Assembly (NCBI GenBank): GCA_031286185.1
Contig: JAITUS010000055.1
Span: forward strand, 1 to 5,478
Reading direction: 5' to 3'
DNA: 5,478 bases
Source: Rickettsiales bacterium
GTDB lineage: Bacteria > Pseudomonadota > Alphaproteobacteria > Rickettsiales > Anaplasmataceae
Positions 1-4,276 of the stretch are shown piece after piece. Position numbers and translations under genes: made by a program. Below the pieces are notes generated by a model. The model had not been told where the DNA came from and searched no databases. It saw only the letters and a list, made by a program, of their open reading frames with translations. How positions within the stretch are numbered: the first letter of the stretch is position 1; each line of letters begins with the position of its first letter.

Positions 1-134
<134 letters not shown>

Positions 135-150
135 CTACCGCCTGTTATAC

Positions 151-168
151 AACAAATATAACAAATAT
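151..168. repeat. Perfect 9-bp tandem repeat (AACAAATAT x2)
   Basis: Two adjacent identical copies of AACAAATAT lie about 20 bp upstream of the transposase start. They could belong to its promoter region or to a transposase-binding site at the element end, but they are also low in complexity. No function can be assigned. Confidence 0.6.
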
Positions 169-194
169 GGTAGAAAAATACAAGGTCTTTTAGT

Positions 195-214
195 GAATAA
201 ATACGAATAAATAC
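195..214. repeat. Perfect 10-bp tandem repeat (GAATAAATAC x2)
   Basis: Two adjacent identical copies of GAATAAATAC lie inside the presumed subterminal part of the insertion sequence. Short direct repeats here can be transposase-binding sites. That role is inferred from position only. Confidence 0.6.
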
Positions 215-235
215 GGAACTAATGTATTTATAAGG

Positions 236-258
236 AACGACTAATTTAGTCGTTTTTT
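236..258 (+). terminator. Stem-loop with T-tract, plus-strand orientation (terminator-like)
   Basis: AACGACTA (236-243) pairs with TAGTCGTT (247-254) around a 3-nt loop and runs into six Ts (253-258). This is the form of a Rho-independent terminator for plus-strand transcription. No plus-strand gene is visible upstream in the window. The hairpin may instead be part of the insertion-sequence end, where such structures can block outside transcription. The minus-strand reading has no T-tract, so it would not end transcripts coming from the cassette array. Confidence 0.45.
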
Positions 259-270
259 GTGCAGTTCCCC

Positions 271-445
271 ATACCCAGAGTAAACGCGGTCTTAATTTTT
301 CCTTTCGGCTATTTCCTACAACAATGTCGCCATGCTTTGCGTCGCAGGCAAGTAGCAGAAAGCTACGATGAATTGATGAGGGAGATAGTTCTTTTTAGTG
401 TATCAGGCTCTTGTTTGCTCATCTAATTTGGGCTGCCCTCACGGG
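271..445. other. Non-coding spacer, no gene recognised
   Basis: I see no gene here with a credible start. On the minus strand one frame stays open for over 80 codons from about 390 to 133 but has no ATG, GTG or TTG start and crosses the presumed insertion-sequence end, so I do not call it. A 5-bp stem with a 5-nt loop (GTAGC 352-356 with GCTAC 362-366) is present. Base composition is noticeably higher in G+C than the genes at 616-2500. It does not match tRNA, rRNA, RNase P or tmRNA features that I know. Confidence 0.4.
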
Positions 446-450
446 TCAGC
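432..450. repeat. Stem-loop at the end of the 45-codon ORF
   Basis: GCTG-CCC (432-438) pairs with GGG-CAGC (443-450, with T446 bulged) around loop TCAC. On the minus strand it contains the TGA stop of the small ORF. No T-tract follows on either strand, so it is not a clear intrinsic terminator. Confidence 0.5.
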
Positions 451-583
451 AGAAGAGGGAAAGCATTCCCGAGCGGGAACGGAGTGCCTGTGCAAACTCA
501 TACTCGCAACCCTTAGAACGAGTCGGCAGCTTGCCCGTAAACTTGGGAGCAGGAAGCCTTGACTTTGGAGAGTGCTTATTCAT
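446..583 (-). CDS. Small ORF, 45 residues, uncharacterised and possibly not translated
   Basis: ATG at 583, TGA at 446-448. The peptide is basic and hydrophilic, begins MNKHSPKSRLPAPKF and ends SRSGMLSLFC, with no signal peptide or membrane segment. I do not recognise a family. It lies 32 nt downstream of the last gene of the cassette operon on the same strand. No good Shine-Dalgarno sequence is visible before the ATG, only A-rich DNA. Its G+C content is higher than the operon genes. Residues 24-31 read KGCEYEFA, close to GQEYEFA in the conserved module of the large cassette proteins, and 14 bases are identical there. Stem-loops occupy its 3' half. It may be a repeat-borne spurious ORF rather than a gene. 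Confidence 0.3.
   Translation of the reverse strand: MNKHSPKSRLPAPKFTGKLPTRSKGCEYEFAQALRSRSGMLSLFC
457..479. repeat. Two mutually exclusive 5-bp hairpins sharing TTCCC
   Basis: GGGAA (457-461), TTCCC (466-470) and GGGAA (475-479) are spaced by 4 nt each. TTCCC can pair with either neighbour, giving two alternative hairpins with 4-nt loops. The pattern lies within the 45-codon ORF and could be a structured intergenic repeat or chance. Confidence 0.5.
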
Positions 584-615
584 TTTTTAGTTCTTTTTTT
601 GAGCTTCTTGTGTAT

Positions 616-1287
616 TTAATCACAAGATTCCTCTTTATCCAAGCATCTAATAAATTGATCCATCCACTCTATATCCTTTAAATATTCTACTAAATACTCT
701 TTGTATTTTTTATATTTCTCACATTCTACTATTTGCCCCCCTATAGTTACTTCAACTACATGGGGAAACTTTTTAAGTTTTTCATATTCAAAAATATTTT
801 CCACGTCGTCAAGATGAAAAGTAATTTTTTCACCTGAAGGTTCAACTACCGTAAAATTGCAAGGCGTATTACTATGAATAATATCCCACACAGCATTGTC
901 AAATGTTATTTGCAGTATATGATGATCCTTCTTTATATAACGGCGAGATATTATTAAATTACCCATGCTGTCAAGCATTATTTCATTCGTTTCTAAACAT
1001 TTATCCTCAAGTAAAGTATATATTGTAATATCCTTTTCACCATTTAATCTAGTATATATTACTGTATCCGGATTATTTATTGTAAGATTCTGAAGCCTAG
1101 ACCATCTATCACCATGCGGAGAATAATATGGAGGATATCCTAATTTTCTTTCATAAAATTCTCCTGAATACTCAAAGTCACAAACATCTGCAAAAATGCT
1201 TATACCAAACATTAAGCTGAAGGTTAATATTATTTTAACTTCACAGGTCAACAGGAGAGGTTTTGTCTTCTTGATAACGCACCACAT
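616..1287 (-). CDS. Secreted four-cysteine-core protein A, orphan immunity-like paralogue
   Basis: The 223-residue product has a basic start (IKKTK), a hydrophobic stretch at about 19-32 and a likely signal-peptidase site after SIFA (33), giving a mature N-terminus DVCDF shared with proteins C and D. Four core cysteines (36, 97, 143, 189) match C and D. The signature is FDNAVWDIIHSNTPCNF, then EPSGEK, then CEKYKKYKEYL. An extra C-terminal helix carries Cys214 and Cys222. The signal is unusually long from this ATG; a TTG at 1251 would give a 21-residue signal like its paralogues, so the start is unsure. It follows protein B after 45 nt and has no toxin-like gene of its own. I infer a periplasmic immunity protein kept against a foreign toxin. 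The family has no name that I know, and function is inferred from context. Confidence 0.75.
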   Translation of the reverse strand: MWCVIKKTKPLLLTCEVKIILTFSLMFGISIFADVCDFEYSGEFYERKLGYPPYYSPHGDRWSRLQNLTINNPDTVIYTRLNGEKDITIYTLLEDKCLETNEIMLDSMGNLIISRRYIKKDHHILQITFDNAVWDIIHSNTPCNFTVVEPSGEKITFHLDDVENIFEYEKLKKFPHVVEVTIGGQIVECEKYKKYKEYLVEYLKDIEWMDQFIRCLDKEESCD

Positions 1288-1291
1288 AATG

Positions 1292-1304
1292 ATTATCTGA
1301 TAAT
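1292..1304. repeat. 6-1-6 palindrome just before gene A
   Basis: ATTATC-T-GATAAT lies 4 nt upstream of the A start codon. Its 11-bp core TTATCTGATAA is identical to the core of the larger palindrome at 3637-3655. It could be an operator or a translation-affecting hairpin in the 45-nt gap between B and A; an 11-bp match is short enough to be chance. Confidence 0.45.
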
Positions 1305-1332
1305 TTTGGATTTTTTGCGCTTTTTCATATTA

Positions 1333-1923
1333 TTACAACTCAGGTAGTCTATCTAAATAATCTAATATCTTTGCCGCATTTGAATCCGAGTATGGCAGAA
1401 GTGCCGGCTTTCTCCATTCCTCAGCGTTTATGGAATCTAGAAATTTTTTTCTTTCTGAAGCATGCGCTTCCCATCTTTCCCTTCGTTTTTCTTCCTCATC
1501 TCTTCCTTCTAAATAACGTCTTCTAGCCTCCTCCACCCGCGCACAATCATTGTGCATAAATAACAGTATTTCATAATGTCCCTTAGGGAGCTCTTTAACA
1601 TGTTTCTGATTAAGCAATTTCTCTGTCTCCAAATAATAAGAAAACCTTTTGCTAGGAGATTCCGTTATCATAAAATAACAAGCGTTTCTGCCACGGATAA
1701 TATTTCTCATTGTCCCATCAAAAATAGCTCGTATTGTATCCCCAGGTCCAACTTTTTTTGTGTCCCACATATATGTAACTCCATTAGAGTCGATGCGGGT
1801 TATCTTCGTATCTATGTAGCAGCTGGATGGTCTGCATTTTGGTTCACTGCATGAGACAAAAGCAAAGATGAAAATTAATGCTGCTATCTTAATCACAAAA
1901 TTTTTCTTTATTCTAAAATTCAT
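1333..1923 (-). CDS. Lipoprotein B, divergent member of the immunity-like family
   Basis: The 196-residue product starts MNFRIKKNF, has a hydrophobic segment at 10-24 and a lipobox-like FVSC with Cys25 as the lipidation site, so it should be anchored to a membrane. It is a shortened relative of A, C and D: Cys35 to Cys82 is 47 residues and Cys82 to Cys127 is 45, against 46-47 and 46-49 in the others. The block IFDGTMRNIIRGRNACYF aligns with their FD...PC.F block. About 60 residues between the first two core cysteines are missing. A charged, probably helical tail follows (DEEEKRRERWE). The ATG overlaps the stop of C in ATGA, with AGAGGG (1930-1935) as ribosome site 6 nt upstream, so the start is secure and coupled. 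No toxin precedes it directly, which suggests an orphan immunity gene. The role is inferred. Confidence 0.75.
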   Translation of the reverse strand: MNFRIKKNFVIKIAALIFIFAFVSCSEPKCRPSSCYIDTKITRIDSNGVTYMWDTKKVGPGDTIRAIFDGTMRNIIRGRNACYFMITESPSKRFSYYLETEKLLNQKHVKELPKGHYEILLFMHNDCARVEEARRRYLEGRDEEEKRRERWEAHASERKKFLDSINAEEWRKPALLPYSDSNAAKILDYLDRLPEL

Positions 1924-2471
1924 TTCATGCCCTCTAAATACTTTTTGTATCTAACGCACTGCCAATTTGTTTGATGAAGTATAGTTATATAAAATGTACG
2001 ATTAGGAAAAGTTTTTTCAAGTTTTATATATTCAGAGTTGTCTTCTAAGTCATTAAAATCAAAAACAATACTTTCGCCTGAAGGCTTAATTACCGAAAAA
2101 TCACAAGGTGTTTTGCCATAAACGATATTTATAATAGTGTCATTGAAAACTACTTGCGTTAATTGGTAGTCTTTTAATACATAGCTAAGGGAATACATGA
2201 AACTATCTGTTTCGTCAAATTCTTTCTTGCTCACTTCCAAGCACCCTTCCTTTATCAAAGTTCGTATTGTGACAGTTTTATGTCCATCGGCTTGCCAAAT
2301 ACCTATTGTGGTATCTGGGCTATTTATTGCAATTGTATACGGGTTATGTTCAAAAGCTTTCAAATAATCTAAATAATCATCAGAAAGCTTAAAATCGCAG
2401 ACATTTGCTTCAATACTTTGGATAAAAATAAAGCAAAAAAATAATATAAAAGATCTAATTGCAAATGTCAT
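1920..2471 (-). CDS. Secreted four-cysteine-core protein C, predicted immunity partner of toxin-like protein 2
   Basis: The 183-residue product starts MTFAIRSF, has a hydrophobic core at 7-19 and a likely cleavage after SIEA (22), leaving NVCDF. Core cysteines are 25, 77, 123 and 172. The family blocks are GCLEV, YGKTPCDF, KPSGES and CVRYKKYLE. I use the ATG at 2471 rather than one at 2522: it has AGAGGA (2476-2481) 4 nt upstream and puts the signal peptide at the very N-terminus, while the longer form would bury it. It overlaps the end of the toxin-like gene 2 by 17 nt, so translation is probably coupled, as in many toxin-immunity pairs. A periplasmic site fits neutralisation of an enzyme working in the envelope. 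Function is inferred from position, not from a known family. Confidence 0.8.
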   Translation of the reverse strand: MTFAIRSFILFFCFIFIQSIEANVCDFKLSDDYLDYLKAFEHNPYTIAINSPDTTIGIWQADGHKTVTIRTLIKEGCLEVSKKEFDETDSFMYSLSYVLKDYQLTQVVFNDTIINIVYGKTPCDFSVIKPSGESIVFDFNDLEDNSEYIKLEKTFPNRTFYITILHQTNWQCVRYKKYLEGMK

Positions 2472-3687
2472 AGTTTCCTCTGTATCGGTCAGGCTCTGGA
2501 CTTCTAGGATGAAAATTTTCATGCTTCTTCTCTGCTCTTGCCCAATTCGACCAATTTAAGTATGCCATGAATATTTTTGCTTGGCTTCTTTCAATGCATT
2601 CTGCTTCTGTTTTGTATTTACTAAACATATGTGCATTGAACTCATCTATAGCAACTTTTCTAGCATTGTCAAGATGTTTAACCTCATGTTCATAAGTTCT
2701 TTGCTTATCATCTTTTTTCCAGCAACGTTCTTCCCAATTTTCTGAAGTTAAAGATTTATAATACCAAGCAGAAAAAAACACTTTAATTTTTTTATTGACT
2801 ATTAGAAGGCTATCATTATAAGAAACATGAAAAAGACCATCATCAAGATTGCACTTGCAGTCAAAAGCTGTTATGTCAAAATCAAAAGATGCCAAGCCAT
2901 AAGTAGCACCGGAATTTTCGCCGGGATAAAATAAATGTTTTTTATGGTCGGTAGGAATATCTCCTCTCTCCATTCTTACACATTCCGCTTTAGGAAAATA
3001 CTTGTCTGGATTTTCGCTTTCGACACAGCGAGGAGTGGGGTAGATAATTTTTCCCAGCATTTGCGAACCGAAGCTTTGTGAATAAGCCTCTGGTTTTTCC
3101 ATCTTATACCCAGCGAATACACTCCCATAAGGATCAAACGCAAAGAATTTATACATCGGATGCTTTTCGTCAAGCATCATCCCTACACTGTTATCATAAC
3201 CTGGGTGAAAGCTAATTCCTTCATCCGATGGAATCACCCTAACAGGGTCTTGAAATGTTTTACCGTAAATATAAATCCGCTCCAATCCATTCTCAAACAT
3301 CTTTACAAGCCTGCCACTTTCCCAAATATACTGCTCCGATGTAAGCGTGTCATTACTTTTAATCATTGTGCTATTCGTCAAACGCCATTGCTGATCATGC
3401 AAGCGCTCTATCTTCATCCCAAGCGAAGTCCTAGACCTAACGCTCCTAGCCAAAGAATCAAACTCAAACACCTCCCAATACCCATCCCAATAAAAACTCG
3501 AATCCCTCCTAAACTTACGCAGCTCATCATTTTTTATGAACACATGTATATCCCTCCCCTCGCTGTCCTTGATAATCCTAGCCCAAACCTCAAACTCTTT
3601 CGCAAACTCATACTCCTGACCCACAGGCAGAGGCAAGAGTTTATCTGATAAACTCATAAATGTTATCTTATTACTTAAGTTTTTCAT
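2455..3687 (-). CDS. Toxin-like protein 2: orphan cassette with HExxH metallopeptidase-like C-terminus
   Basis: The 410-residue product has no signal peptide. Homology to protein 1 begins at PLPVGQEYEF (about residue 19) and is nearly exact to about residue 90. A less similar middle section follows, with EQYIWESGRL, IYGKT, IPSD (152-155), FHPGYD (160-165) and FDPYGSV (184-190). Beyond about 195 the C-terminal domain is divergent. It carries HEVKH (334-338), a possible zinc site and general-base motif, a conserved His353, and all seven cysteines (221, 236, 277, 279, 322, 364, 409), collinear with those of protein 1. I infer a zinc-dependent effector domain folded by disulfides outside the cytoplasm. 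Lacking a secretion domain, it is probably a silent or recombination-donor cassette. The start is uncertain: ATG 3687 overlaps gene D by 17 nt, ATG 3657 lies beyond the D stop, and neither has a clear ribosome site. Confidence 0.75.
   Translation of the reverse strand: MKNLSNKITFMSLSDKLLPLPVGQEYEFAKEFEVWARIIKDSEGRDIHVFIKNDELRKFRRDSSFYWDGYWEVFEFDSLARSVRSRTSLGMKIERLHDQQWRLTNSTMIKSNDTLTSEQYIWESGRLVKMFENGLERIYIYGKTFQDPVRVIPSDEGISFHPGYDNSVGMMLDEKHPMYKFFAFDPYGSVFAGYKMEKPEAYSQSFGSQMLGKIIYPTPRCVESENPDKYFPKAECVRMERGDIPTDHKKHLFYPGENSGATYGLASFDFDITAFDCKCNLDDGLFHVSYNDSLLIVNKKIKVFFSAWYYKSLTSENWEERCWKKDDKQRTYEHEVKHLDNARKVAIDEFNAHMFSKYKTEAECIERSQAKIFMAYLNWSNWARAEKKHENFHPRSPEPDRYRGNYDICN
2476..2481 (-). promoter_or_regulatory. 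Ribosome binding site for protein C
   Basis: AGAGGA, 4 nt before ATG 2471 and inside the 3' end of the toxin-like gene 2. It decides the start of C and implies translational coupling to the upstream gene. Confidence 0.7.
3421..3634. repeat. Anchor repeat, copy 2 (214 bp)
   Basis: This stretch aligns without gaps to 5215-5428 with 17 mismatches, about 92% identity. It encodes the segment from PLPVGQEYEF to about RSRTSLG in toxin-like protein 2. G+C is about 46%, against roughly 25-35% in sampled parts of the immunity-like genes and toxin tips. Most mismatches cluster in 3521-3540. It is a plausible substrate for homologous recombination between cassettes. Confidence 0.9.
3637..3655. repeat. 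Perfect 9-1-9 palindrome at the cassette junction
   Basis: GAGTTTATC-T-GATAAACTC lies 2 bp beyond the end of the anchor repeat and reaches the ATG at 3657. In the minus-strand transcript it would form a hairpin directly after that start codon. It could mark a recombination junction, hide a start codon, or act as a protein-binding site. Nothing similar occurs at the matching place upstream of the other anchor copy. Confidence 0.7.
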
Positions 3688-4276
3688 TTTCAAGCCATTC
3701 TAAATATTTTCTATACTTTTTGCATTCGTCTATTTGATGCATCGCAACATAACGAGCAATTTCAGGAAGCTTAGTAAGTTTTTTTAATTCTGTATCATTT
3801 TTCATGTCATTAGAATAAAAAATGGTCTTTTTTCCCGAAGACTCAACTATCGTAAAATCGCAAGGAGTATCGCCATGATTAAGATTTACAATAGTGCTAT
3901 CAAATACCATTTTTAATAGATAACGATCTTTAAATATATAGCTCTTAGGGTATGGCAATAGGGTACCTGCACTATCAAATTCCAGCTCTTTTGTCTCTAC
4001 GCAGTTGTCTCCAAGCAAAGTGTATATTGCAAATCTTGTGATATTTTTACTGCCGTCGTATATGGTAGTTGTTGTTGTATCTGAATTGCTTTTTGTAAAA
4101 TCTGGATCGTAGGAAGATGGAATACAAAACCCTGAGGTTCCATCATAGAAACAATATCCTGAAACATAAATTGCCGCATAATCTATAGGCGGTTCAAAAT
4201 CACATATACCTGCAAATGTATTTTTACTAAATACAAAAACAAAAAATAACACAAAGGTTTTAGTTAATCTTGGCAT
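3671..4276 (-). CDS. Secreted four-cysteine-core protein D, predicted immunity partner of toxin-like protein 1
   Basis: The 201-residue product starts MPRLTKTF, has a hydrophobic segment at 8-16 and a likely signal-peptidase site after NTFA (22), leaving GICDF. Core cysteines are 25, 92, 139 and 185, with family blocks NCVET, HGDTPCDF, ESSGKK and CKKYRKYLEWLE. An extra pair, Cys42 and Cys51, sits in an insertion not seen in C. The ATG at 4276 has AGGAG (4282-4286) 5 nt upstream and overlaps the end of gene 1 by 13 nt, so the two are probably translationally coupled. I infer a periplasmic protein that neutralises the C-terminal domain of protein 1. It could instead be a chaperone or substrate of that enzyme. 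I know no named family for it. Confidence 0.8.
   Translation of the reverse strand: MPRLTKTFVLFFVFVFSKNTFAGICDFEPPIDYAAIYVSGYCFYDGTSGFCIPSSYDPDFTKSNSDTTTTTIYDGSKNITRFAIYTLLGDNCVETKELEFDSAGTLLPYPKSYIFKDRYLLKMVFDSTIVNLNHGDTPCDFTIVESSGKKTIFYSNDMKNDTELKKLTKLPEIARYVAMHQIDECKKYRKYLEWLENEKLK

Noticed and set aside
271..583. Known structured RNA such as RNase P, tmRNA or a group II intron part
   Set aside because: None of the conserved sequence blocks that I know for these RNAs is present.
607..626. CTTGTG/CACAAG stem-loop at the stop of gene A as operon terminator
   Set aside because: The minus-strand reading is followed by A-rich, not T-rich, sequence, so it does not look like an intrinsic terminator.
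1576..1854. Plus-strand open frame of 92 codons opposite protein B
   Set aside because: It lies fully inside gene B, which has a signal sequence, a family match and a ribosome site. The plus-strand peptide shows no such traits.
2472..2522. N-terminal extension of protein C to ATG 2522
   Set aside because: It would put 17 charged residues before the signal peptide; the ATG at 2471 has a good ribosome site, and the paralogues D and C then have 22-residue signals.
2976..3173. Second minus-strand frame inside gene 2, and similar short frames at 3997-4179, 4410-4598 and 4599-4793
   Set aside because: All lie within well-supported genes, lack ribosome sites and are not kept between paralogues.
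3160..3648. Plus-strand open frame of 162 codons
   Set aside because: It is opposite the strongly conserved anchor and middle section of protein 2. The paralogous copy conserves the minus-strand protein, so this is a shadow.
3635..3687. Gene 2 as a frameshifted or broken copy of gene 1
   Set aside because: The frame is open throughout, with its motif residues and all seven cysteines kept; the missing N-terminus fits a cassette boundary better than decay.
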